From positions 61,396,042 to 61,460,041 of the forward strand of contig CM060734.1 of assembly GCA_030704615.1 (NCBI GenBank): a stretch of DNA of 64,000 nt, written 5' to 3'. The DNA comes from Takakia lepidozioides (taxonomy: Eukaryota > Streptophyta > Takakiopsida > Takakiales > Takakiaceae). Positions 1-12,200 of this stretch are shown here, piece by piece. Below the pieces are notes generated by a model. That model did no database searches. It was not told where the DNA came from and was given only the letters and a program-made list of their open reading frames with translations. A program made the position numbers and the translations under genes. Each line of letters starts with the position of its first letter. Position 1 is the first letter of the stretch.

Positions 1-34
1 GAACGCACCCCACCAGGATCTAGAGTGGCTTGCA

Positions 35-834
35 TGGCAATTCGGACCCCCTCTTTCAAGAAATGCAAATCAAAAATATGCAAAGGCTCCAGGGGGACTC
101 CAGCTCCAACATTCACAGGGTTGTTCCGACCTTATCATAGTGGGGAGTCAAAAGAGCACAAGTTTTGGTTCTGCCCAGACGATATGGCACGATGCGTGAA
201 GGGAACAGTTCGTCCTTCCGTGATAATGAAGCCCCCTCCCCCCGCAATTTGGCCTGTGCAAATTGGGACATCGCTGTCCTCAACCGAGATAAGCATGCTG
301 GAGGAGGGAGGGTTTTGTCTTGCACGGTCCCGGGTGGTGCCCTTATGCACTGTCGGCACAGATGTGCCACATGCTCCGACAATGCCTCCACCCGGTGCCA
401 ACTCCCACCCAACAAAAAGAGATGGAAAAACAGTGCGCCGTGTTGCTTCGGGTGCAGATCACGAATGCAAGATGGAATCGGCTAGAATTTTGCAGGCTAC
501 GGTGGCTCGTATCACCGAAGTCCCTTCCCCGGGGTATGGACGGATTTACACAGTGCTGTCAATTGGCTCAGTTCTTCATGCCAAAGAATATCAAGTTACC
601 ATTGGGAATTTCCCATCGTGCACTTGTCCGGATTTTGTAACGATGCGTGAGGGCGCTCTCGGCATGAGAGGGAAGTGGGTCCCCTGCAAGCATCAATATT
701 ACATATACCTTGTAATTATGTGTTGCGACGGTAAGAGAGACCAATTCATTCACCAAGCCACACTAGGCTACGGAGAAGTCATCACCCTTCTGCAGCGGGA
801 CACCTCGCGTAGAGCTCCGCCAACTTCTCTTTGA
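35..834 (+). CDS. SWIM zinc-finger ORF, Mutator-type transposon fragment
   Basis: This is an open frame of about 266 residues. Near its C-terminus is a SWIM-type zinc-binding pattern: CTCPDF, then about 20 residues later PCKH (the C-x-C ... C-x-H arrangement). SWIM fingers are typical of the C-terminus of plant Mutator-like transposases and the proteins derived from them. The catalytic DDE domain is not visible, so this is either a truncated element or a domesticated fragment. A related, broken copy begins about 1.1 kb downstream. The ATG at 35 is the first in frame; the frame is already open at 25. The assignment rests on the SWIM motif only. Confidence 0.5.
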
Positions 835-1165
835 ACACATACGAGCCATGCCCGCTTCCCATGCTGGTTTCCAGGTTGCCGTGTGAAGACTTTTCATTTT
901 ATGACAAACATATACATTTCGTTCACTTGTGAGGGCAAATGCACTTGCGATTCATTGTAAGCGTCTCTCTGTGAATTGAAATAAACTGTGTCAATCATTC
1001 TGAGCTCAAATCTGACATGTTTACATATTCCTCTTTTTTGGCACGCATTGCAGACATGGTGCATGGTGGCCTCCTTTGTTTTGTCCACGGTAATAGGCCC
1101 TCTTCCTGCAATCCTCGCCTATAGGACCTGCTTCTCCAGCAGATTCATGCCGCTCACGCTTCCCT

Positions 1166-1190
1166 GAAGCGTGAGCTCAGCTCACGCTTC
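1166..1190. repeat. Near-perfect palindrome, GCGTGAGC motif cluster
   Basis: There are two 12-base arms (gaagcgtgagct and its complement) around a single central base. Further GTGAGC/GCTCAC words follow to about 1240 and reappear near 2450-2500. The cluster lies between the two SWIM ORFs and could form a stem-loop. No function is implied. Confidence 0.5.
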
Positions 1191-1268
1191 AAAGCTTGAA
1201 CGTGAGCTCAGCTCCCAGGCTCACGGGGCTGGGCTCACGCCGTAGCTACGCTGGATGCGTCCATACGG

Positions 1269-1937
1269 TCAACCAGAAGCCAAGAACCACAAGTTCTGGT
1301 TCTGCGCAGATGATTGTGCCAGATGTGTGCATGGAACTGTGCGTCCTTCCGTAGTGATGAAGCCACTCCTCCAACCGTTTGGCCCGTGAAGGTGGGAACA
1401 CATCTCAGCTTTCAGGAGATTGAAATGCTGGAGGAGGCAGGTTTTTCCCTTGCGAGACAACCCCAACTCCATGCATGTGCTACTACTTCTGCGTCCTCCC
1501 GGGTCCCCCCGGCAAATCCTGACTTGTGGCCAACCAAACGAGATGGAAAGCTCGTTCGGCATTTCCCTCCAACCGCTAAACACTTTGGCAAAGTGGAGTC
1601 CGCAAGAATGCTCCAAGCTCGTGTTGGAAGCACCACGGAAGTACCCGATCCAAGATATGGTCAGGTATTCACAATCATCACTTCCACATCTGCTGTTCAT
1701 GACAGGACCTACGACATCACGGTTTCCAATTTCCCCAATTGCACATGTCCTGATTTTGTGAATATGCTATCAACCAGTTTGGGCAAGAGAGGTAAATTCA
1801 TACCCTGCAAACATTTGTATTTCATATTTTTGAGGAGGATGGTTTGCGATCCCAAACGTGACAACTTCATTCACCAGGCCACTATGAGTTTCAACGAGGT
1901 CGATACTCTTTTGCAGCGGGATACAACACATGGGTAG
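1269..1937 (+). pseudogene. Second SWIM zinc-finger ORF, frameshifted
   Basis: This is a diverged copy of the ORF at 35-834. The segment encoding KNHKFWFCADDCARC (about 1287-1340) and the segment starting WPVKVGTHLS (about 1380) match consecutive parts of the first copy. They lie in different frames, so a one-base indel falls near 1365-1375. The C-terminal SWIM pattern is kept (CTCPDF ... PCKH). The frame ends at 1937 with the same LLQRDT-type tail as the first copy. It looks like a tandem or dispersed Mutator-derived duplicate that has decayed. Confidence 0.5.
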
Positions 1938-2856
1938 CATGAACTATGTAATGTGGTATGTGGATGACCATGATTTGAAATGTGTAATTCACATCAATTC
2001 GTCGGCTGTGCAATGATATGGCCTCCAACTATACGGAGTGAGCTCTGAGTGACAACTTTTAGGTAGTGCACATTTGTCATTGCACCGTTCGAAGTCTACA
2101 TGTCTTGCTGTCGCTATGCACTACAATCATCTTTTGAAGATGATCCTAACTCTCATTGTTATTTGAGGAGGGAGGAAGGTCTTCCCGTGGCAGCCTTTAT
2201 GGCGCACACTTTGTGAGGATATTTTGTCATCCTCGTAATTGTAAAAGTGAAACAAGCATTTGTAATTGCACAATGTTGGATGCTGCAATTGTAGGCCTCA
2301 ATGCTCGTCTTGATTCTATTTAGGCAAGATTCCCTGCATTAATTCCACGGTCATAGGACCATCCACGGTTATAGGCGGCGCATGTTAATGGTGACGTGGC
2401 AGATGACGGACAGTGCCATGTCATCATTTACCGCCACATCAGCATGCTGACATGACGCTCACGCCACGTCAGCGTGTGTACAGGCTCACGCGCAACTCTC
2501 ACGCCATTGCGTCGTTGCATGGATGTCATGGCCCTGCATCGTGTGATCATGTGTGGTGGAACCCATACTTTGTCAAGTAGTTAAAAGCTTTTCATGTGTT
2601 GTCTCTTGATCAACTTTTAGCTCGCAAACCAGATTTCTATCTTGAGAGCATTAAGTTACTACGAATTGAATGAGATGTGGGCAATGGATAGTCAATGTGC
2701 AAGTGCTTCTATGCATGATTTGGTTTCTGATCACTCTACCCCTATAGGGAATCTTTAGGATCTGTCAACAGTAACCATGCTACAGAATCATTGAATTGAC
2801 ATGTGGAGATTGGGAGTTTTGGGGGGCCCACGGAGAGCCAGGGACCAAGTGAGTAA

Positions 2857-5416
2857 GTGGTGTCATCTAATGATGAGGAAGGGGAGCGACTATTGTTGGA
2901 CAATCAGCTACGACTCTTGCGTGAACAGGCTCGATTCTGGAAACTTCACAATCGAAACTCTCCAACATGGGCGTTTTACAACATCAATGACAACATGCCA
3001 GTGGATGTAGCTAAGCCTCAGGTGATGCGATGCATTATTTGTCATACTGCCACAGTTGGTCCCGCCATATTAGCATTACGCACCAGATGTCAAAAAGGTC
3101 TCATCACGTACTTCAAGGCCAACGACATCACAACGATGAGAAAACACGTTGAGGTAGAGCACTTGTTGGTGTCTTCAAAATATGAAGATGAAATAAATAG
3201 TAGAGAGATGAACCCTTTGGATCAACAGCCTGCTAAAAAACGTCCTGGTGTCAGTCCAACTGCAATTTCAGAATATTTTGGGGCTGTCAACCCATTCAAG
3301 AAAGATGACCCAGTCCAAAAGGCCCTTTTGGAGGATCTGGTTTTGATGGTCATTAAACAGTATATGCCTCTTAGGACAGTCGAGTCGATCTGGCTACAAA
3401 GAATGGCCCTCCGTCTATGTCCCAGGGTAGTCTTCCCAAGTAGGAAAGTTTTCATTGATGAGGTGCTGCCTTCACTAGTTGAGAGAACCTTACAAACTTT
3501 TGTTGTTCCTACTTTGGCCTCTTGTGTCTCGGCTACAGCGAGCTTTGATTTGTGGATGTCCAAAGGAGCCTATGATGTTTTTGCCCTCGTCATTAACTTC
3601 TTGTCATCTGATTGGGAACCAAAACATGTAACCATAGGCCTGTTTGAAGCCACAAAAACAAGTGGTCAGGCCATGACCATGAAACTTCAACAACTTCTTG
3701 CTAAGTTCTCTTTGACAAAAAAGATACTGTGCTATGTAAAAGACCAGGGTTCAAATTTGGCAAGCATGACACAAGCACTCAAGTCAGTTGTGAGTTTTGA
3801 CAATTTACAGTTGAAGGAACCTTTCTCTGGATCATGCTTTGGACATGCTATGTCAAAAGCATGCCAATACGCCACCACGGATGAGAAAGTATGTACAGGG
3901 TTATCTTATGTCTCCATCAAGGCTGCCCAAAGTGACATACAAAAATGCATTACATGGCCTAAGAAGTCAGGTAAGGGCCGTCAGGAATGACAGAAGGCAT
4001 GCATAGATTCTGGCATGCGGCCCCGCAAGCTTAATACTCCCGTCAAAACAAGGTAAGTTTGTTATTTTATGTTTGTTTGTACTATGATCATAATTAATGC
4101 ATCTGTAATCTGATGTAGGCCTAGTAATAATTATGTCTTTACTGTGTATACTACTTTTGATGCTTTGTGACAGTCTGGTCATCACTATTAATTACTGTAA
4201 TCTGGTTAGAATTATGTTTTGTAATCTGGTTGTTTATTGTTTATAACCTAATCAATTTTCCTGCAATATTGTGGTCACCATTAATTGTTCATGATATTTG
4301 CTATGTGGTCACTCGTTGAATTTTGATGTAGTATTTATGGGGAGGGTGCAGGTTTGCAAGTAGGGTGCTGATGTTTGAGGATGCTCTACATTTCCGAACT
4401 GCCATCAATTTATGCTACAACCATTAAACACTGGTCTTGCAAGCTCGAGTTCCCACCAGTAAAACTTGGGCTATTGCTGGGGCTATGTGAAAACACTATT
4501 TCCTGTTGTCACTAGTTGTGTGCTCAACCAAAGTCGAGGCCATTGGTTGCTCACCGACGCTTTGAATGTGGCAATAACCATGTCGTTGCAATTCCAGCGA
4601 GAGATTGCAGCGATTACGATTGAAAACAGGTTTGTCGAAGCCTCACAAACCAATGGCTTTGACCGGGAGTTGACTGATTTGAGTGTTGCAATGATGAAAG
4701 AAGTGATTGGTGTTTTGTCACCTTTCTTGGCTTTCATGCATAAGTACGACAAGTTAAAAGCCCATAATATGCTTGCTTTGATGCTTGATCCTCGCTTCAA
4801 GGGCATGGCTTTGGTTTCGGAGTATGTAGGCCGAGAGGTGGCCCTCCGAATCGTGGAAGAATCTGACACGAAATCTTTACATCCTTTACTTCTCGCATGT
4901 TTCCAAGCTTTGGTACCATCTAGCCCCTTGGAAAGTGATTGTGGTCGAGTGCATGGCAACATTCATGATTTATTCACGACCTCCGAAACAACGGCTGAAA
5001 CCACTAAAGACATTGTCATCCGAGAATTGGCTTTGTTCCGACGTTTTGCAGTTGATGTAGAGAATTGCAGTAACCCTCTGACCTGGTGGAGGTCTCATGA
5101 ACTAAAGTTTCCAACTATTGGTCATCTGGCTGGGCAGATATTGGGAATTGTTGGAAGCCAAATTGAGACAGAATGAATATTTTCTATTGCTGGAATCCTC
5201 ACTGCTTTACGTCGTTGTCGTTTGCAAACAAACAATCTTGACAAGATGATCTTTGTTGCAAAAAATTGGCCTAATGATCCGAGAGAGGGTTGCAAGAGTT
5301 TCAAAGTGTTGGCTGATATGAAGGAGCTTGAGGATGAATTGGAAGAGCAGCTTGACGAGGAATTTGATGATGAAGTTGAACGTGAGGAATTTCCCGAGGG
5401 CGATGAGACTTTCTAG
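2857..5416 (+). pseudogene. Decayed hAT transposase
   Basis: The translated pieces in order are: a BED-type zinc finger (CIIC then HVEVEH, 3030-3170); the central hAT catalytic region, including DLWMSKGAYDVFALV (about 3545) and VKDQGSN (about 3740); an LALMLDPRFKG-type motif near 4780; and the C-terminal dimerisation region, from NPLTWWRSHELKFP (about 5070) to LRRCRLQTNNLDKMIF (about 5215-5250). An acidic tail ends at 5416. One intron can be inferred, with donor at about 4053 (AAG|GTAAGT) and acceptor near 4350. The frame is broken by TGA at 3988-3990 where the family has Trp, by stops and a frameshift at about 4420-4490, and by TGA at about 5174 in the dimerisation domain. The element is therefore inactive. 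No left terminus was found; the hAT-like right end at 5886-6161 might belong to it. Confidence 0.8.
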
Positions 5417-5885
5417 TGTTGTGCTAATGGTAAGATTCATTTCACTTTTTTTAGTGTACAATGTTGTTTAGCAATCTATCCATTTATATTAAAATTATAT
5501 GTGCTGATTGGGTTGTTTTGGCTGCTTTGTCTTGACAGAAATCTGAAGCAACAAGAAGGCTCTACAATGAAAATCCTTGCCATGGGATTATGGTAGCTGC
5601 CTAGAGTGTGTAGGATATACAAAAATCAGTGTATGTGAAGAAGGTATTGATGGATGCCGTAATATTCTTCAAATCATTGAATAACTTACCCTACATAATG
5701 AAAAAATCTATATGAAACCAATCTGGTAACTAAGATGTCCATTATTGATCATTGATCCAGTTTCAAGGGCTAACCATCTTGCATGGTTGGTCAATCCCTG
5801 CTTGGCATTTATTTAAGTTTAAAAAAAAAAATCTCATCATTTCAATATATGTAAATTTTTATTTTATAAATAGTTCATTTACATG

Positions 5886-6161
5886 ACCGCAATATAACCG
5901 TTTTAAGGACCGCCGGTTATCTACCGGTTATGAAGTATATTGAACTTCCAGAACTAGTTAAAAAAACCGCCTGTGCAAAGGTCTTTAATAACCGGAATTG
6001 AACTTAACCGGGTTTTTTGAAAACATCAAAGAACCGCCTCCGGCGATTATTTAATTTTTTCTTTTGTCCATTTAACCGCTCCGGAGGTTCAAAAGAAGGG
6101 GCAATTGGCAAAGAACCTGCACCGGAGGAGCTCACGAAAACCTCATAACCGCCCAACATTG
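5886..6161. mobile_element. Right-end fragment of a hAT-type MITE (AACCGG family)
   Basis: This short stretch is rich in CCGGTT/AACCGC words and ends in AACCGCCCAACATTG. That terminus differs by one base from the right end of the complete element at 44737-45668. No matching left terminus with a target duplication was found, so the element is partial, or it is the right end of the decayed hAT transposase just upstream. Confidence 0.5.
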
Positions 6162-9100
6162 GTTGGCAAGTTCAGGCAGATGTCCCCTGGAAAAGGCATG
6201 ACCTCCAGTAGAGGCATGACCTCCCTGCTTCTTACGACGCCACGTTGCTGGTCCACTGGCTGGTCAACCGGCGCGGCGTCCCGCTGGCCATGCAATTTCT
6301 GTACCCCCTGCATCCCATAAAAGATTCTGGGCAGCGCATTTACGCAATTTGCATGGTGTAAAGCGCGTTGGAAAGCTCTCTTGAAGCACCACATTTCATC
6401 TTCAGGGTGCTTCTTCATCCCAGTTCATCTGTAGGAGTGGTGGGCCCCACAAAATCTGGACCCAATCTAGTCCTTAAGTAGGGCAATCGATATGGGATAA
6501 TAGAAACGCTGGAAGAAAAGAAATCGCGGTCACGGGCTTTACGCAGTGGGAGTCCCCACCTATTGGGTATACCTTGGTATTCGGGTCGTATGCAGGCTAC
6601 GAACCCTCACACCGCGGAACACCCTCGTGGCCGGGACTCCCCCTATACATCTCATCACCCGCTTTCCCATACACTCTCTCTAAAGTATATGGCTCAATCT
6701 GCTGCACCTGTTCATTTTTCAACATTTTGGTTTTGTATGTGTGTATGTTTGCGAATAGGTATAGGTTCGGTGTCTCCGAAGTATGTCCGTTTTGTTTTTG
6801 GAGAAAGGGAGGAAGGGGCCCTGGTGTTTGGGCTACGGTGTTTTGTTTTCCCTTCTCTTTGCCTGAAGGGCACCACAGTCTTGCTGCCTTCTGTCTGCAG
6901 CTCAAATCAATCGCGGAGGTCCTCCTTGATGATGCAGCTCCTCCATCTGGGATTCAGGCAGTGGCCATTAACATCTCCCTGATCCTCTTTGGTTTCTCTG
7001 ATGGGACCCCCTTCTATCCTTTTTACTGGGGTCAACATGCAAAGTCGTTATGTCCTGGCAAGGAGTTGGACCTCATCATCAACAAAATCAAAGACATGTT
7101 TGATGCTTTTCTACCTGACTTGGAACTCACTTCTGATACATGCAGTTGAAGCTCCTTCATGAAATTTATTGGAATACTTTAGTCACTTGTTAACATTCCG
7201 TATTGAGCCTCCTCGATATTAGCACTTGTCCTGGAGGTTCAAGTCCAAGAAATTAGATAGATCCACAAGCTCATCCCCTGTAGCAAGAGACTTCGGTCAG
7301 CACCCAATGGAAGTGGATCCCAGATCCCTAAGGAGGTCTGTGGCAGCTAATCGTGGAAGATGGAGTTCGTGAGGACGTACAAAAAAAAATGTAGCAACCA
7401 GCTCCCATCAAGATGATACTTCTAGTCTGTTGCTGGCATGGAATCTGCCAGCTGCAAAGCTTGATCATCAGCTGATAGGCAGTGGCTAATATTTCCAGCC
7501 ATCAACAAATGTAATCTGCACCTAGATGTAATAATCTACACCTAGTTCTGCAGCCTACCGGCCATGCTCTATGGAACACATGCCATATTCCCAATCCCTC
7601 TGTGCCATACCTACATGCCCTTCTAGTGTTAATGCGCTTATACCACAGCTGAGGAATGGTGCAGAGTATTGCAACATGCAATTCACAGATAAATAGACAC
7701 AAATAAAGGCCACTACTGACTAGAAACCAGATGAGACAAATGTAACAGTAGGGTCAGCCGCACACAATGCTCAAGCAGGAAAAATTAGGTACATGCCAAT
7801 TCAGGACACCAACACAGCTCATCTGATTAAATCCACACAATCTGGGTCAAGTGTCCCACCCCCCTTTCAGTTCAGAAGACAGGTTGTTTGCACGCAAATG
7901 GAAGGCAGCAAGAATGTACCAACGCTGCTGGATGAACTTATATCCAATATGTAAATACTGAATTGAAAAGAAAATAGTTTGTACCAGCTGCAAAACGTGC
8001 ACTGGCCCTGCCTGTAGGTCTTCTCTACTTACTCTCAACAGAGGAGAGGCCTATTTAACTGAGAGAAAAAAGGAGATGGAGAAAACATCTCATCTTACCC
8101 CTACTTTCTTACCTCCCAACCTATGGCACGGCATTCATAGGTGCTAATGCTGGGCACCACGACTGGTGGTCAGAAGAACATACTAAAAAAGCGCAATACT
8201 CCTTGCTGCTCTAATACAGTGTTAAATCTTGTGCAAGGAAAGAGAAACCAAATCCTGGGGAAGAGAGGCCCGATAAATGATCATAGGCAGCCGGCCTCCT
8301 CCCTGTTCCGTAGAAGGCCCTCAGATCCGTCCCGCGATTCTGCAGCATAAATCTTCCATGTGAATGCAATGACTAGCATACAAAGTGTTTCATTTATTAC
8401 TACAGAAGCTGGTCCTTGGAAACTACACATGAACATGCCTGACCACTCTGACCACAAACACATTCTGTCAGACCCCAATTTATCCCCCTCCCAACCTTTT
8501 CAACAAACAGAGTTTCAACAAACAGAGGCCCCTTCCCTCCCTTACCAGATTCAGTCAAGAAGGATCAAAATAAAGACTTGCAGTAACACTATTGCTGGCA
8601 TACATCTCCAGTGCAAGAAGCTCAGAAAGAGAAGAATGAACAAGGCTTTCATCACACTTCTTCCAAATCTAAATCAGGCATGTACGAACCGCTTAAAAGT
8701 AGTCGTGGGTGAGAGTGGTAATGCTTCAAACCCCAAAGGTGCCTTTTACCACACAATCAGTCAGGTGAGCGGAGTGCTGATTACTTCCTCTCATAGCCAA
8801 CAAGTGGAAGCTTGACTCCTAGGGAGGTTACTCATACGTGTGCACCTTGAACCCCATGTACATGTTTGGATGGAGAAGACCTGCCACATTAGACAGGACA
8901 ATCATGTCAATCAATGCATTTCTTATGTGAGCAACAGGTACACCGCAGACCAAGTTTTGCCAGGTTAGATCTGACATGTGTCCACTGTCACCCTGCCTTC
9001 ACCAGACTATGAAATATCACATGTAAGTTGGGATGACCAAGCATTTGAAACTCATGGACTTTCAAGAACAGCATGTCACACTATGATCAGTTATCTACAT

Positions 9101-9201
9101 GACACGCCAATTCCTAGGTCTTCTGGCTGAATTGAAGACAAGATTCTTTTCAGAATAAAACAGCATGCTGGAAGTAGTTACCAGATGTAACGTCAGTCTC
9201 C
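6162..9201. other. Intergenic region with no convincing gene
   Basis: An open frame at 6574-7149 (plus, 191 codons) has no recognised domain; its first half is low-complexity and Phe/Cys-rich. I do not call it a gene. The part nearest 9201 probably includes the 3' untranslated region of SMG7, which is transcribed leftwards. No RNA gene or terminal-repeat element was recognised. Confidence 0.4.
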
Positions 9202-12200
9202 TTATGACACAAATGGGTCTCGTGAGTGGTACTGCCCAGACCACTGCTGCTGCTGCTGCTGCTGCTGCTTGTTTTGCTGTTGTTGTTGCTGCTGTTGCTG
9301 TTGCTGTTGCTGACGTTGGAGCATCATCAGATGTTGCTGCTGCCAGTGGTGAACATGGGCTTGCGCTTGGGCCTGGGCTTCATAGAGCTGCCTTTGATGC
9401 TGCTGCAGATCATACTTTTGTTGAACTTCACTAGATGATGGCTGTGGCTGTGGCGGGGGGGTACTTGTGGTAGTTCGGAGATGAGTAGCACCCATGCCCG
9501 GGAAAGGAAAGGCTGTGGTCTCAGAGGTTGAGCTTGGAGGGTTGCCACTGGACCACATCCCATAGGAGCTGTAGAGTGAAGAACTTCCCTGCCCAGGATA
9601 CCCTGTCTGCATCACTGCAGGCTTTGCACTTTTGTAATCATCCAACCAGCCATAGTCATCCACTTGGTGCTGTTCATCTCCCTCATTGTTATCATTCCGG
9701 CTCAACTGATTTGACGCAGATTGGCGAGAAATGCCTTGAGGAGTTCCAAACGCGGCATTTAGCACAGGCTTGGCAGGAAGAGGGCCAAAACCAGGGGGTG
9801 GGCGCATGGCCAGAGGCCCTACCCTTTTCACCATCGGGTTCTCTTTAGCACTCCATGTGCTGCTGACAGAAGGTGTCACAACTCCATTACTAGTACTTAA
9901 ATACCTAGTCGGCACTGCGATCGTTGGAGACTCAGTTTCATTTGACAGTGGGAGGGCAGTTGAAATCGGTTTATTCTCTGCAACCAGGCTAGCATTACAA
10001 ATAGGAGCCCCCAGGCGTAGACTGGACAGGCCATTTGTGGCCAATGCCTCCAACTGGGAACTCCATAAAGATGTGCTGGCAGGAGTCTGCTTGGGTTGTC
10101 CAATCACTCCAGCCGCTGTTGACACTTTGTCTGGGTTGTTGGCAAACACACTCCTGATACCCGGTGCCCACTCCGCAATACTTGGAGGACAGTAGGCAGG
10201 TGCAACCACCATCTGATTCAACCAGTCCCCTGCAGAGCTTGCACTGGTGGATGTCGTAGGGAGCCCAAAAGACCCCATGGGGCCACCTTCCTTCATAGGA
10301 ATACTAAATCCAGATGATACCAACAATGATAGAGAAGCTGCCACACTAGGCAATGAAGGTGGTGCAGTGGCTATGCTTCCATTGAGAGAGCTAGAAAGCC
10401 ATGGTGCAGGGATCGCAAGCTCAACATCATCAGACCTTGTGGATGTCATCAGAGGAGTACTAACTAGATAGCTCGAACCCTCAGATGCCATATGAAAGCC
10501 CTGGTTACCCTGGCTAGGGCCCTGATTGCCAGAAGTCAAAGACAGCGAATCTCTGTCCCTAGAAACTTCAGGGACCCAGGGACTTTCAAGACCATTTTTC
10601 ACCACCAAGTTTGGCTGAGCAGATAATTCAGTAGTCACAGCAGCAGAAGCACTCTCAGATGTCCCCGCCCTATCTAGTGCAAGTGATTCTGTACCTGGTG
10701 GGGATGTAGGTTGTCTGCCCTTGCTCAAGGGCTTGAATACAATAACTTCCTCATCCTCTTCTTCCCCTGGGCCAATTTTAAATGAGGGGCCTCTCATGAT
10801 TGACACTTGCTTCTCTTGGGGGGTCTCCAAACTCCAGCCTCCACCAGTACTAGTGTTTGGTAGTATATCGGCAATATCCTCAGAGTTGTGAACTCCTTCC
10901 TCTCCCAAGTCATTAGGTTCATCCATGTCCAAGCCCATATCTTTCTTCTGGCGCACCTCTCCAGCCATTACAAACTTCTCTAGTTCATCATCGTAGCATA
11001 TTCCCCGTCCTGTACTTTCCAGGGCATTGGCAACTGCCTTTCCAGCTGCCAGCAGCCTCTGAACACGAACATGACGTTCCTTCTTGTCCCCCATACCAAC
11101 CCGGGGAGGACGTTTCGAATAGTCCAACGCAGTCTGAGCTGGAACAAGAGGAACAAAGCCTCGGAGTTCATAGTCCTCCCAAAGAGCAACTCCCCCCTCA
11201 CTTCTATCCTCGCTGAACCCGTCGAGGGAGCCAAGAGTTAGTCCTCCCTCTAGTGCTCCATTCATATCACCCAGTACCTTGGAGCTTTCGGCAAAGCTAT
11301 TTAAAACAGTCAGGCACTGTCTCCAAAAGAAAACTCTGGCGCTTTCCTGTTTTACATCAACCTCGCTCCCTACAGCCATTTCAGGCCGGCAAGCTAGCCA
11401 CTCCATGAAAACAAGTATGGCTGGGAGAAGAGGGCTTTTCGAAGCATCTCTAGCTTCGCCACAGCGACGCATTAGGCGTCCAGCACACTCAAATGCAGCT
11501 GTAGAAGCATGCTGTAAGAGGGCTGAGCGCTGTAAAATTTCTGCATAAGTTGGGTGATGCATTTCTGGTCCCCAATTAACATTGTGGACAGTGAAGATGA
11601 GAATTGCCACTAACTGAAGCACGCCAGATGCACCTGCACTGCCCATCCCTATACCACTGCGATGGTCTGCCCCTAGGCCCGCCTCCAGGCTGGCATCCTC
11701 CCCTGACAATATTTGCTCCAGCTCACGCACTGTCGCTGCATACACTTCCGAAAACATCTCGAGGCTAGCAAGTAATCAAATGACAACAAGGGTTAGGGGC
11801 CTCTTGCCGGTCATTAACAACACAAAGCAATACCCTTGGGACCAATGACAGGAAAGAGGAGATTAGCTCTTTCAAAAATTACTGACCTGGTTCTTGTGAA
11901 AAGTATCCCATTTAGTCGCACAAAGCAAACACGAAAACTCTTCCTAAGTTCAGCATTGGATGCCGAGTCCACCTTTGGGTCCGCACCCTCTGCCTTGCAA
12001 TCTTTCACTGCAAGCTCTTTCACTGCAAGCTTAAGTGCTCCATCTCCAGCAGAAAGAATCCGGTTTCCTTTTCCCATTTTCCCATTCTCATAAACCTTTG
12101 GTGCTTCTAACTTGAGACCAGAGCCCACTCGTTCATTCGAAGCTGGATGCAGCTGCGTGTAGTGCTGTCGATTCTGACACCACAGCATTCACCACCAGAA

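Larger units (their letters stand above)
1085..2375 (+). repeat. Three copies of CCACGGTNATAGG
   Basis: The 13-base word CCACGGT-A/C/T-ATAGG occurs at 1085, 2345 and 2363. The copies flank the second SWIM ORF and may be leftover terminal or subterminal sequence of a transposon. The element boundaries could not be fixed. Confidence 0.3.

Noticed and set aside
6574-7149. 191-codon open frame as a gene
   Set aside because: No recognisable domain; the first half has biased composition and no promoter or splice context supports it.
9165-9438. Ala- and Leu-rich plus-strand ORFs
   Set aside because: They are reverse-strand readings of the glutamine (CAG/CAA) repeat at the SMG7 C-terminus.
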